NCBI RefSeq assembly: GCF_000420145.1
Contig: NZ_ATUJ01000011.1
Span: 1-64,000, forward strand
DNA: 64,000 nucleotides
Direction of reading: 5' to 3'
From: Paracoccus zeaxanthinifaciens ATCC 21588
Lineage (GTDB): Bacteria; Pseudomonadota; Alphaproteobacteria; Rhodobacterales; Rhodobacteraceae
Part shown: positions 18,122 through 26,460 of the stretch, piece by piece
Position numbering within the stretch: the stretch's first letter is position 1
Layout: each line of letters begins with the position of its first letter
Position numbers and translations under genes: made by a program
Notes under the pieces: generated by a model
What the model saw: the letters and a program-made list of their open reading frames with translations, nothing else
Told to the model about the DNA's origin: nothing
Databases searched by the model: none

Positions 18122-19354
18122 TCAGGCCGGGACGATCAAGCGCAAGTCGCCCATGAAGCTCTCAAGTGTCTGAATATCCGCGCGGATGCTCGCAGGGAAT
18201 TTTCCGATTAGCGGTTCGGGCACCACAAGCTGCACATTCGCCTGCGTCATTTCTCTGAACTGCGCCTCGGAAACGCCCTCCTGCAAGGTCAGGAGGTGCT
18301 TCACAGGAATCCGGTCTGCCTCGTTCATAACCTGCCGCCAGCGGTCGCGGCAGGTGGTCTTGGTGGCGAGCATCCGCAATCGGGCCGCCGGAAAGCTCGG
18401 GTCACGATAGGCCGCCTGCGATGGGAACAGGAAGTCCGGCCGCTTGCCCGGCTCCGATTGCGGCCCGTGCTCGAAATCTGCGCCCTCCCGGAACCGTTCT
18501 TCCAGCAGGATTTCCCGGGTGTGCAGTTCAAGCGAGCGCCCCGAGCGCGCCTTGCGCCGTTGAAGGACGGTCTGCGCGCGGGAAATAAAATCGTCCAGGG
18601 TGGTGAAGCCCACCTTGATCGCGGGAAGCTCTATCGCCTCCTCCACGCTGCGGAATATTTCAAACTCGCATTCGCGGCGGCGAAGAAGCCGCTTGTCGGG
18701 CGGGGTGCCGTGCTCCGGCCGAAGCTCCACCGTCTTGCGCACGATCTCGGCCCCGGTCGGAAACTGCGCCAGCCATGCAGGCGGAATCTCGGCCGGTTCA
18801 AGCCAGCAACTCGCGCGCCCGGCGGCATAGGGTGGAAACAGCCCGGGTTGTTCGGGGGACCACATGACGAAGCGCCCGGGCTCAATCGGCCCGAACCGCT
18901 CCTCGGCAATATCCTCCTCGGTCTCGTGGCGGCACACCCAGACATGGCAGCTTGTCGCGGCGCCGTTCTCGTCCAGCGGGAAGGCGAAGACCGCAAGCGC
19001 GCCCGTGCTTTCCGGGTCCAGAAGCGCCGAGGCACCGCCCCCGAAATTGGTCAACCGGGTTTCGTCGCGGCCGTTCGGTTTCCCCTCGTGGCGCTTCGAG
19101 TTGTAATAGATCACCCGCGCTTCCCGGGCGTCCATGTGGGAATCGACGGCAAGTTCAAAGCGGTGATCGGGGTTCTTCTCGTCCGTCCGGTTGATCATCG
19201 GGAAGATACGGAACAGGAAGTCTTTCGGGATATAGGGGCCTGCTTGATGCGCGCCGTTGGCGAGTGTGTCATTGCCCGAAAGGCGTTTCACGAAAAGGGC
19301 CACACCGGGCGCGCAGAAAACCCCGAGCCAATCCGTGAAATCAGAAACCGCCAT
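18122..19354 (-). CDS. type II restriction endonuclease, EcoRII C-terminal-domain family
   Basis: A 410-aa protein with the EcoRII-C catalytic domain in its C-terminal third: TREILLEERFREGADFEHG, then KRPDFLFPS and LATKTTCRDRWRQVMNEADRI, which supply the PD...(D/E)xK-type acidic and Lys residues. The N-terminal two thirds resemble the effector/DNA-binding half of EcoRII-like enzymes. Its gene overlaps vsr by 14 bp, and the Dcm-like methylase follows upstream. The whole set points to recognition of CCWGG; the site itself is inferred. Confidence 0.85.
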   Translation of the reverse strand: MAVSDFTDWLGVFCAPGVALFVKRLSGNDTLANGAHQAGPYIPKDFLFRIFPMINRTDEKNPDHRFELAVDSHMDAREARVIYYNSKRHEGKPNGRDETRLTNFGGGASALLDPESTGALAVFAFPLDENGAATSCHVWVCRHETEEDIAEERFGPIEPGRFVMWSPEQPGLFPPYAAGRASCWLEPAEIPPAWLAQFPTGAEIVRKTVELRPEHGTPPDKRLLRRRECEFEIFRSVEEAIELPAIKVGFTTLDDFISRAQTVLQRRKARSGRSLELHTREILLEERFREGADFEHGPQSEPGKRPDFLFPSQAAYRDPSFPAARLRMLATKTTCRDRWRQVMNEADRIPVKHLLTLQEGVSEAQFREMTQANVQLVVPEPLIGKFPASIRADIQTLESFMGDLRLIVPA

Positions 19355-19808
19355 TCGCCCCTCCCGCAATCGTTTCTTCTATCGGGCCATTGGCCAGCCA
19401 ATCCGCCGCCCGGTCAAGCACCTCGTCCACAGGCAGCCGCTCCCGCCCCTTGAGGGCGCATTCCCAGATCGTCAGCACCCGCCACCCATCGGCCAGAAGG
19501 GCGGCCTCGGCGGCCTCGTCCCGGGCGCGGTTGCCCTCTATCTTCGCCTCCCAGAACTCGCGCCGCGTGGCGGGCAGCCGAAAGAGGTGGCAGCCGTGCC
19601 CGTGCCAGAAGCAACCGTGAATGAAGATCACCGCGCGGCGCCCGGGAAACACCAGATCGGGGGAACCGGGCAAGCGCCGGTCATGCAGCCTGTAGCGGAA
19701 GCCCCGAGCATGGAGCCCGCGCCGCAGGATCATTTCGGGCCGCGTGTCCTTGCCCCGGATTCCCGCCATCATCCGGGAGCGGGTCGCGGCGTCCACCACG
19801 TCAGCCAA
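19341..19808 (-). CDS. vsr: very-short-patch mismatch endonuclease Vsr
   Basis: A 155-aa Vsr, the length of the E. coli enzyme. It nicks 5' of T in T:G mismatches that arise by deamination of 5-methylcytosine at Dcm-type sites. Visible motifs are RSRMMAGIRGKDTRPE, catalytic Asp51 in GSPDLVFPGRRAVIFIHGCFWHGH, and the zinc and base-contact His/Cys residues H64, C66, H69, H71 and C73. It overlaps the methylase by 8 bp and the nuclease by 14 bp, so the three form one transcript. Confidence 0.95.
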   Translation of the reverse strand: MADVVDAATRSRMMAGIRGKDTRPEMILRRGLHARGFRYRLHDRRLPGSPDLVFPGRRAVIFIHGCFWHGHGCHLFRLPATRREFWEAKIEGNRARDEAAEAALLADGWRVLTIWECALKGRERLPVDEVLDRAADWLANGPIEETIAGGANGGF

Positions 19809-21075
19809 CGAGGGGCAACCTCCTTTGCAGGTGCTCTTGATCCTGCGCCGCCTCGGCCGCGATATAAGGCAGCATGTGCCGCGCCACCGCTTCGATTACC
19901 GGCACGGCCACCGAGTTGCCGAACTGCTTGTAAGCCTGCGTGTCGGAAACCGGGATGATAAACTTGGACTCGCCGGGCTTGTCGAACCCCATCAAGCGGG
20001 CGCACTCCCGGGGGGTCAGGCGGCGCGGGTTCTGCCCCTCACCCCGGTCAATCAGGATTTCCGAGCCGTCCTTGTAATAGCGAGCCGAGAGGGTGCGCGC
20101 CGCGTCTCCCCGGCCCACGAGCCCGAAGCCGAACCCGTTCCCGGCCGCCCGGTGCTTGGCCGCATAGTCTTGCAGATACCGCCAAAGGTGATCGGTCAGG
20201 GTGTATTTGTCGCTCACCCGGCCCTTGGCATCCGTATAGTGCTTGTCCGGCCCCTTCTCGGTGCCGTCTTCGGGGTGCAGAATCGTCCCGAGCTTCGGCC
20301 CTTTGAGCGGCGAAGGCACGTCCAGATCGTCAAAGGAGAAATCGCATTCCTCCCGGAACCCGGCAATCAGGATGCGTTCCCGGTGCTGGGGTACATAGCC
20401 CTTGGCATTGACCACGCGCGGCGTCGGGACGTGATAGCCGAGGTCGCGTAGGGTGCGCATGATCACCTCGAACGTGCGCCCCTTGTCGTGGTTCACAAGG
20501 TTCTTCACGTTCTCAAGCAGGAACGCCTTCGGCCGGTGCTCGGAAATGATCCGGGCCACATCGAAGAAAAGCGTCCCCTGCGTCTCGTCCGCGAAGCCGT
20601 GGGCACGGCCCAGCGCGTTCTTCTTGCTCACGCCCGCGATACTGAACGGCTGGCACGGGAAGCCCGCAAGCAGAAGGTCATGCTCGGGAATGTCCTTCGC
20701 CTCAGTCTTGGTAATGTCCCCTGAAATCTCGTGATCGTCATGGGGAAAGTTCGCCGCATAGGTCGTCTTGGCGAAGCGGTCCCATTCAGAGGTGAAGACG
20801 CACTTGCCGCCCAAGGGCTCGAACCCACGGCGAATCCCGCCAATGCCTGCGAACAGGTCAATGAACCGGAAGGCGGGCTTCTCGGGCTCGGTCGCGCCGC
20901 GCTTGTTCACGAGGTCTTCCAGCACCACGAGAGCCGCTTGCCGGGGCATGGCCTCGCCCCGCTCCCAACGGTAGAGGGTTGCAGGCGAATAGCCCATCAG
21001 GGGCGCCAGCGCCTCCACAGACAGGCCCGCGCGCTCGCGCAGCCTCGAAAAGTCGGAACGGGGTTCATCAAGCAT
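19801..21075 (-). CDS. dcm: DNA (cytosine-5-)-methyltransferase, Dcm-like
   Basis: From ATG 21075 the protein is 424 aa (Dcm is 472). An N-terminal HTH (residues 12-41, LRERAGLSVEALAPLMGYSPATLYRWERG) is followed by the m5C methylase core: motif I FIDLFAGIGG, motif IV GFPCQPFS with catalytic Cys141, motif VI ENV, motif VIII QHRERILIAG and a C-terminal GNSVAVPV. M.EcoRII-like enzymes use the HTH to repress their own promoter. The frame is open further upstream, running without a stop into a separate HTH coding segment beginning at 21513, so the start is uncertain; no clear ribosome site precedes 21075. Confidence 0.92.
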   Translation of the reverse strand: MLDEPRSDFSRLRERAGLSVEALAPLMGYSPATLYRWERGEAMPRQAALVVLEDLVNKRGATEPEKPAFRFIDLFAGIGGIRRGFEPLGGKCVFTSEWDRFAKTTYAANFPHDDHEISGDITKTEAKDIPEHDLLLAGFPCQPFSIAGVSKKNALGRAHGFADETQGTLFFDVARIISEHRPKAFLLENVKNLVNHDKGRTFEVIMRTLRDLGYHVPTPRVVNAKGYVPQHRERILIAGFREECDFSFDDLDVPSPLKGPKLGTILHPEDGTEKGPDKHYTDAKGRVSDKYTLTDHLWRYLQDYAAKHRAAGNGFGFGLVGRGDAARTLSARYYKDGSEILIDRGEGQNPRRLTPRECARLMGFDKPGESKFIIPVSDTQAYKQFGNSVAVPVIEAVARHMLPYIAAEAAQDQEHLQRRLPLVG

Positions 21076-21513
21076 TTGGGCGGTCCATCTGGGTCGATTT
21101 TTTTCATTCTTGCAACATTCGACACGCATAAACAAGAACAAAAGCGGAATTTCCGGTCGAAGACTGCGCGACCCAAGTAAACAATTGATTGTCGGTGCTT
21201 CGTGCGCTGGGCACGGGCGAGGCGGCAGCCCGATCGCGCTGCAAGTGGGGCAGTCCCAACCGGGCAAGCGTGTCACCTCGTCCCACTCGTTTACCTCGTC
21301 GCCCCAATCGTTGCCCGGCAAGGCGTCTATTGCAGAGTCGAGCGAGCGCACATCTCGGAGGACTCGCCCGTAAACACGGATCGGCCCGGGCATCAACCTG
21401 TCCGCAATCATGCGGCCGAACGTATTCACCGATACACCGACATAGGCGGCGGCCTCGGCGCGGTTGAGCATCCGGTGTGTCGGGAGTGGGAGAACTTTGG
21501 TGCGTTCGGTCAT
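21076..21513 (-). CDS. HTH (AlpA/excisionase-like) segment in frame with the methylase
   Basis: An ATG at 21513 with GGGGAGGAG about 10 nt upstream opens a typical small HTH protein of genomic islands (MLNRAEAAAYVGVSVNTFGRMI, then LDSAIDALP and NEWDEV). Such proteins usually stop after 70-110 residues. Here the frame continues through a CPTC...CPAH stretch and a low-quality 50-residue run into the methylase with no stop, giving a potential 570-aa product. The likeliest reading is an element regulator whose end was replaced when the RM cassette inserted. A real fusion protein is the alternative. Confidence 0.55.
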
Positions 21514-21812
21514 TCGGTCTGTTCTCCTCCCCAGGGTGACGATCAAGAGCCGGGCAATTCCACATGCCCGGGTTAGTGGAACATTACGGCGGCAGGGTGC
21601 CCAAGGTCGCTCGGGTCCTTCCGAGGGGGTGGGGATCGTCAGGGGGTTCGCGGAGCCCCGGTTCGCGAAGTTTTTTCGAAAGACATGAGTTTTAGCCAAG
21701 ATTTTTTAGAATCGAGGGGAACCGGGTTTCTGATTCAAAATTTTCTGTGCAGCGGGAAAGACCGGGGCTCCGCGTTACCCGCATTCCCACCCGCCGGTAA
21801 GGACCCGTCACG

Positions 21813-21843
21813 GTAAAGCCGGGAATGCTGGGAAAGTCGGCAA
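21813..21843 (+). repeat. 31-bp direct repeat, copy 1
   Basis: Begins GTAAAGCCGGGAATGCTGGG. It matches 22237-22267 with three differences, and the two copies bracket the iteron-like cluster. Confidence 0.8.
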
Positions 21844-21911
21844 GCCCTTGAGCAGCACCCGGACAGCCAGCCACGGTAGAGCGGCGGCCCAGCGCCTTGG
21901 GGTTAGTCCGG

Positions 21912-22203
21912 GTGATCCGGGTCAGCCCGGATCGGGACGCTTCACCCGGATCACACAAAAACCCTACATTTCAATGCCTTACATGCCCCCGATCCAAGTG
22001 ATCCAAGTGATCCAAGTAAAAAGGCAAATCGTCTGAGGAATTCGTTTGCACAGAACACCCCCCCGGAGAACAGGGGCGTAGAGAAGCATAAATAAAAGAT
22101 ATCCAGAAAACGGCGGATCGCCCGGATCACCTGGATCACCCGAACAAAAACAATGGGTTACAGACATATTCACCCGGATCACTGCCCGGAGCACCCGGAT
22201 CAC
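21912..22203 (+). repeat. dispersed 10-bp iterons CCCGGATCAC
   Basis: Exact copies lie at 21945-21954, 22121-22130, 22173-22182 and 22194-22203, with an inverted copy GTGATCCGGG at 21912-21921. Near-copies (CTGGATCACC at 22131, CGGATCGCCC at 22114) sit beside them. Most copies are preceded or followed by CACC. Confidence 0.8.
21990..22016 (+). repeat. three tandem copies of GATCCAAGT
   Basis: Three perfect, contiguous 9-bp units. Their GATCC core is shared with the 10-bp iterons in the same region. Confidence 0.9.
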
Positions 22204-22236
22204 CCCGAAGTAATAGCCGGAAGTTCGGGAACGGCA

Positions 22237-22267
22237 GTAAAGCCGGGAACGCTGGGAAAGCCGGTAA
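22237..22267 (+). repeat. 31-bp direct repeat, copy 2
   Basis: Begins GTAAAGCCGGGAACGCTGGG; second copy of the repeat at 21813-21843. Confidence 0.8.
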
Positions 22268-22325
22268 ACCCCGCCTTGGACAATCCACCACGACAAACGG
22301 GGAACACCGCAGCCCGGGTTGCGCA

Positions 22326-24767
22326 TCATATCAGTGCATCGGCTTCCGGGTCATCGTCCACCCCGGCGTCAGTATCACCCCACTGCACCCGAGCCCCAAG
22401 CCACCGCTCGAACTTCGCACGACAATCAGCCAGCGAAGGGAAGACAAACACACGCGCACCGGGCTTCCCATCAACGCGGGGCCGCCTTTCGGCCAGTTCG
22501 TCACCCAAGAGCCGCTTCAAATCTTTGGTGAAGACCGACTCGACAACGGGATCACCGCCAAACCGCCTTTCACGCAATGCAGCCTTATAGCTCGCCCTCA
22601 CCGCCTCCTTTTTCACAGTGATCGGATCAGACCAATCCCCGAAATCCTCGAACTCGGCCGCATCCCCTTTTTCCAACACCTCGAACCACCAGAGTTCCAC
22701 GCCCCGAAGCGAGGCGATTTTCTGATCCCGCAGGGCTTCGGTTTGCGGAACGTCGCGCACGTCGAACCCGGCAAGGTCAACCGAAAGGAGATATGCAAGA
22801 AACGCGGCGGGTCCGGCCCCTTCGATCTCATCATAAAGCGGGCCGAACCATCCGGCCTCGCGCTGATGAACGTCCGAAACGTCAAAGGCCGCATAGCGGC
22901 GCTCATCCTCCGAGGCCGGAACTGCCCATTCATCGTTGGTCGTCATCAACACGCGCAGAAAGGAGTCGACTTCGATCCGATCAACCCCCTTCCGTTCGAT
23001 GGGCTGGGTGCGTGCGGTGATGAGCGCCTGAAGGGTGCCCTTCTTGCTCACGTCGCCCGACCAAAACGCCTCCTCGACGTGGACGAGGAGCGCAGTGGCG
23101 AAGGGAGCGTTGAACCGCCCGGTCAGGTCATCGGCCCGGATGATGTGGGCAACGTGCTTGCGGCCAATCATCCGCCCCATGATCTCGGCCAGCGTGTCCT
23201 TGCCCACTCCCTTGCCGCCACGCAGCACGAGGGCAACTCCGGGCTTCCGACCGGGGTTCTGCACGAGGTCCGCAAGCCACCCGATGACATACCGGAAATG
23301 CGCTTCGTTCCCCGCCGCGATCACATCCCGAACGTGCGCGACAATCCTCTCGCACGAGCCTTTCAGGTCAGGCTGCACGGCAAGGCCGGAGTAGAGATTG
23401 AGCGCACTCTTGGGGGCGCTGCCGCTCGGATCAAAGACAATACTGTGATAGGTGCGCCGCCCGGGGGAGGTGATCCAGTGCTTGGAAACCGGAACCATCG
23501 CCCCCTTGGCCCCGGCGGGCACCAGATCATTCGCGTAAAGGGCGTGCAGCCCTTCCACCGGCCCAAGTTCGATCTGGTCCCCCGTGAAATCCGCAATCCA
23601 AGTCTTGGCACCGTGGCGCACCACCGCGTGACGCTCGTTCATCCGCGCCGTCGCGCGGTCAACCTCGGGCTTCCTGACCTTGGACGCCGGAGCGGCCGTC
23701 GTCGCCCCAACAAGGTCTTCTATGCCTGCGAGTTCATTCGCCGGAATGCTGGTTTCAATATCGTCAAAGTCCGCCAGAGGATCACACCACGGCAGCGGCC
23801 GAGCCATGCCCGAATTGAGGCCATTGCTGATGTGGCGCTCAAGATCGCGGGAGGAATAGTCGGCCATATAGCCCACCTCATCTGCCGCTGCCGTCAACGC
23901 CTCCCGCGCCTGTTCTTCAGAAAGGACACTGCACGCAACATACCCTCCGAGGTGAACGGCTTGCCGATGAATTTCTCCGGTGCGAGAAAGGCCCTTCTCT
24001 GCGGCCTCGACAATCCGGGCCTTGGCCCAATCAAGCATCGTCAGGGCGTGGGCTACCGCGTCGGAAACCCCCGACTGGTCAACAGCTTCCTGCGGCGCCT
24101 CGGAAAGCATGGCGCTGGGCGGACGGCTCGGACCAATTGCCAGCGCATCCAAGTCGTCGGCCTCGTCTATGTACCGGGGTCCGTCAACGAGCAAAGTCCT
24201 CACCGTCGCTTCGCCTTCGACGGACCCGAAATAGAACCCCTGCGAGAGCCGAAAGGACTCGTCCGCCAAAACGCCTTGAAGAACACCATTCATCCGCGCT
24301 GCCATGTTAAACCGTATATCGGGCGGCAAGGGGCGGCTGAAAGGGAGCACAAGACGGAAGCGGTTGCCTTTGCCGGGCTTCAAGTGGCTCGGCGTAGTGT
24401 AGACCAAGGCCAGAACGCCAGCTTTGTGGAAAGCGTCCCGGGCGGTCTCCGGCGTGATCTCGCCTGCGTCATAGTCGCCCTCAATCCCGGACACTTCGAG
24501 CACGTTTGCGTCACAGCGATACGAATGCCCCGAAGGCGAAAGCGCGGTCGTATCACCGAAACGCGCCAGCTTCAGAAACGGCAGGAATCCTTTCGCCTCG
24601 GCCGAGGTTCCGGGGATGCGCGCGGCGAGTTCTTTCAGCGTTTCGACTTTCTCGACCTTTCGACCCCCCGTTTCGTCGGGAAAAATCGTGTAGCGGAGAG
24701 GCGCGTCCGCAGGCCGGAGACTCGACTCTTGATCGGGCGCGGCCCGAGAAGTATTCTTCATATGCAT
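22326..24767 (-). CDS. AEP primase / VapE-type superfamily 3 helicase (replication protein)
   Basis: An 813-aa protein from ATG 24767 (a second ATG lies six bases on). The N-terminal third looks like an archaeo-eukaryotic primase domain: acidic GIEGDYDAGEIT, then YTTPSH and NRFRLVLPFSRPL. The C-terminal half is a phage/plasmid helicase of the primase-helicase (DUF5906/VapE-like) group with Walker A LRGGKGVGKDTLAE, Walker B LLVHVEEAFW and the sensor strand LMTTNDEWAVP. Such proteins start replication of satellites and islands. It is the last gene of the leftward core operon and borders the repeat region. Confidence 0.85.
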   Translation of the reverse strand: MHMKNTSRAAPDQESSLRPADAPLRYTIFPDETGGRKVEKVETLKELAARIPGTSAEAKGFLPFLKLARFGDTTALSPSGHSYRCDANVLEVSGIEGDYDAGEITPETARDAFHKAGVLALVYTTPSHLKPGKGNRFRLVLPFSRPLPPDIRFNMAARMNGVLQGVLADESFRLSQGFYFGSVEGEATVRTLLVDGPRYIDEADDLDALAIGPSRPPSAMLSEAPQEAVDQSGVSDAVAHALTMLDWAKARIVEAAEKGLSRTGEIHRQAVHLGGYVACSVLSEEQAREALTAAADEVGYMADYSSRDLERHISNGLNSGMARPLPWCDPLADFDDIETSIPANELAGIEDLVGATTAAPASKVRKPEVDRATARMNERHAVVRHGAKTWIADFTGDQIELGPVEGLHALYANDLVPAGAKGAMVPVSKHWITSPGRRTYHSIVFDPSGSAPKSALNLYSGLAVQPDLKGSCERIVAHVRDVIAAGNEAHFRYVIGWLADLVQNPGRKPGVALVLRGGKGVGKDTLAEIMGRMIGRKHVAHIIRADDLTGRFNAPFATALLVHVEEAFWSGDVSKKGTLQALITARTQPIERKGVDRIEVDSFLRVLMTTNDEWAVPASEDERRYAAFDVSDVHQREAGWFGPLYDEIEGAGPAAFLAYLLSVDLAGFDVRDVPQTEALRDQKIASLRGVELWWFEVLEKGDAAEFEDFGDWSDPITVKKEAVRASYKAALRERRFGGDPVVESVFTKDLKRLLGDELAERRPRVDGKPGARVFVFPSLADCRAKFERWLGARVQWGDTDAGVDDDPEADALI

Positions 24768-24816
24768 TCTGATTTTCCACACTTTTGCGCTCGGGCGGTC
24801 CCAACGCCCGGGCGTT

Positions 24817-25071
24817 TCACTTTTCTTTTTCGAGCGACAGGGAATAGCCACACAGGTGGCGGCCGGTGTGCTGATCGCGCCGGTGACGAAGCATCGAAGC
24901 CCGGCAATGTGCCGCGCGGTAGCTCGGTTTCCCCACAAGCAGTCCTTCGTCCGCGCCGTGGGTGTGGCGGATTCCACAGACTGGGCACGGCTCAACGAAA
25001 ACGACAACATCGCCTTGCTGTTCGTGGTGCAACCGGACGGCGTAGGTGGGGAGTTCGGCGCGGGGTATCAT
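24817..25071 (-). CDS. small zinc-finger-like protein of the element
   Basis: An 84-aa protein with a CPVCG...H pattern (PCPVCGIRHTHG) and further His/Cys residues (RAAHCRASMLRHRRDQHTGRHLCGY), suggesting a metal-stabilised fold. The ATG directly abuts the stop of the preceding gene, and the next gene starts 49 bp on. The role is unknown; proteins of this type often accompany primase-helicase genes in islands. Confidence 0.65.
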   Translation of the reverse strand: MIPRAELPTYAVRLHHEQQGDVVVFVEPCPVCGIRHTHGADEGLLVGKPSYRAAHCRASMLRHRRDQHTGRHLCGYSLSLEKEK

Positions 25072-25434
25072 TCACCATCCCCAGACTTTGCCGTGCAGAA
25101 CGGCGATAGCCTCGGCTGCGCCATCGGAAACCGTCTCCGGTTCAAGCTGGTCGCTCAAGATCAAGTGCGATCTCGCCCGCACTCCTTCCTCAAGTTTCTG
25201 GACGAGGGTAAAATGCGCTTTGCCACGCGGTGCGACCGGAAAATTCGCTCTTGCATTGGCGGCAAGAGCGGCCGAACGCATGATCGCAACGGCAAGCGTT
25301 TCTCCCTTTTTCGGCACCGGCTGGTCGCGCGGATCAGGAAAGAACTCTCCCGGGATCATCCGGCGAATGCGGAAACTGCGGCCCGGGTGGGCATCAAACC
25401 AGTCGCGGTCCACTGCAAGGAGTTCTTCGGTCAT
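25072..25434 (-). CDS. hypothetical protein of the element core
   Basis: From ATG 25434 the product is 120 aa, beginning MTEELLAVDRDWFDAHPGRSF and containing RRMIPGEFFPDPRD. No catalytic motif or membrane segment is visible. It overlaps the preceding HTH stop by one base and abuts the next gene, so it is translated as part of the core operon. I do not recognise the family. Confidence 0.7.
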   Translation of the reverse strand: MTEELLAVDRDWFDAHPGRSFRIRRMIPGEFFPDPRDQPVPKKGETLAVAIMRSAALAANARANFPVAPRGKAHFTLVQKLEEGVRARSHLILSDQLEPETVSDGAAEAIAVLHGKVWGW

Positions 25435-25643
25435 CACGCGGCCCCGTGGCGAACGGTGCGGCCTTCCGCCCACTCCAAGACCGAGGGGACATGATACCGG
25501 ACCGCACCACGGCCGAAGACGACATAAGGAGGGCCTTCAAGGTCCCGATAGTGCCGGTATTTTTCCAGCGAAGAGCGCGAGAGACCGAGAATCTTCGCGG
25601 CGTCATCGGTGCTGACATAAAGGGGAAGGGATTCGTTTTGCAT
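25434..25643 (-). CDS. AlpA-like helix-turn-helix regulator/excisionase
   Basis: A 69-aa protein that is essentially one winged HTH: LYVSTDDAAKILGLSRSSLEKYRHYRDLEGPPYVVFGRGAVRYHVPSVLEWAE, the layout of AlpA/MerR-like excisionases (60-80 aa). CGGAG lies 6 nt before the ATG. In P4-like elements AlpA controls integrase and excision. Here it sits between the integrase-linked 237-aa gene and the replication genes. Confidence 0.85.
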   Translation of the reverse strand: MQNESLPLYVSTDDAAKILGLSRSSLEKYRHYRDLEGPPYVVFGRGAVRYHVPSVLEWAEGRTVRHGAA

Positions 25644-25746
25644 TTCAGGCTCCGGGCAGGGATTTACCTGGACACCACAGCATGAACTTTCCGAATTACC
25701 TAACCAGTGCAAGCACTTGTATTATTGCTGCAAGCACTGAGAATTT

Positions 25747-26460
25747 TCAGCCCTCGAAATCCCGACTCATTTCGCTCCCGTCCTTGATCTCTTTGATCCA
25801 CCTATAAACCGTGGCTTCGGAAGGGCGTTTCTGATCCTCCCTGTCACCGAACTCGTCAATCAAATAGCCAATAACTTCTTGCGGTCTTTTCCCTTTGGCA
25901 ACCAGCCGCCGGACAATGGGGAAAAACTCTGCCCTCTTGGGGTCCTTGTCGCGCTTTGCCTTGCCACCGAGCGAGGCGACTTCTCTTGCGATCAGCGGGA
26001 CGTGCGGCGTGTCAGCCGAGGCGTCCAGTGCCTCGGGGGGCAGGTATTTCCGGCATTCAGGATCACCCCGGGCTATCTTAAGCCACGGAATGGGCACCCC
26101 GCCCGCAACCGTCTTCGCAATCGCCTCCTTGGGGGGCATGGTAGTCAGGCGCAGCCCGCCAATATAACCGTGTTGCTCCTCGAGTCCGGCATTCAGTTGC
26201 CGCAGGTCATCGGGTTTGCGCGCACCGAACGGGACTCCGTAGAAATCATCTGCGCCGGGGAGGAAAGACATATCGGCGCCCCCGGTGTTGCGCCCCACCT
26301 CTGGATCATAGCCACACAGCACCGCCATCGCCTGCGAAGGCTTCCACGAACGCGCGGCCAGCCAATCCCGCAGCCGCCGCATCTTAGCCCGCTCCTTGGG
26401 CGGCAGGTGCGCAAGATCATCGTGGCCGCAGACCGCGCCCAGCGGGTGTTCCTGGGTCAT
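25747..26460 (-). CDS. hypothetical protein with C-terminal HTH-like segment
   Basis: A 237-aa protein overlapping the integrase stop by 4 bp (ATGA). The middle is rich in Pro and Gly; the last 60 residues (EFFPIVRRLVAKGKRPQEVIGYLIDEFG, then EATVYRWIKEIK) look like a DNA-binding helix-turn-helix. It could regulate excision or replication. I do not recognise the family. Confidence 0.7.
   Translation of the reverse strand: MTQEHPLGAVCGHDDLAHLPPKERAKMRRLRDWLAARSWKPSQAMAVLCGYDPEVGRNTGGADMSFLPGADDFYGVPFGARKPDDLRQLNAGLEEQHGYIGGLRLTTMPPKEAIAKTVAGGVPIPWLKIARGDPECRKYLPPEALDASADTPHVPLIAREVASLGGKAKRDKDPKRAEFFPIVRRLVAKGKRPQEVIGYLIDEFGDREDQKRPSEATVYRWIKEIKDGSEMSRDFEG

Larger units (their letters stand above)
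21700..22325. other. repeat-rich noncoding region, candidate replication origin
   Basis: About 625 bp without a convincing gene lie directly after the primase-helicase stop. It contains four direct copies and one inverted copy of CCCGGATCAC, a triple tandem GATCCAAGT, and two 31-bp near-identical repeats at its outer ends. Part of it (22020-22110, 22141-22170) is AT-rich. This layout resembles iteron-type origins of P4-like replicons. Function is inferred. Confidence 0.55.

Noticed and set aside
21912..22203. A CRISPR array
   Set aside because: The repeats are only 9-10 bp, partly inverted and unevenly spaced, and no cas gene is present.
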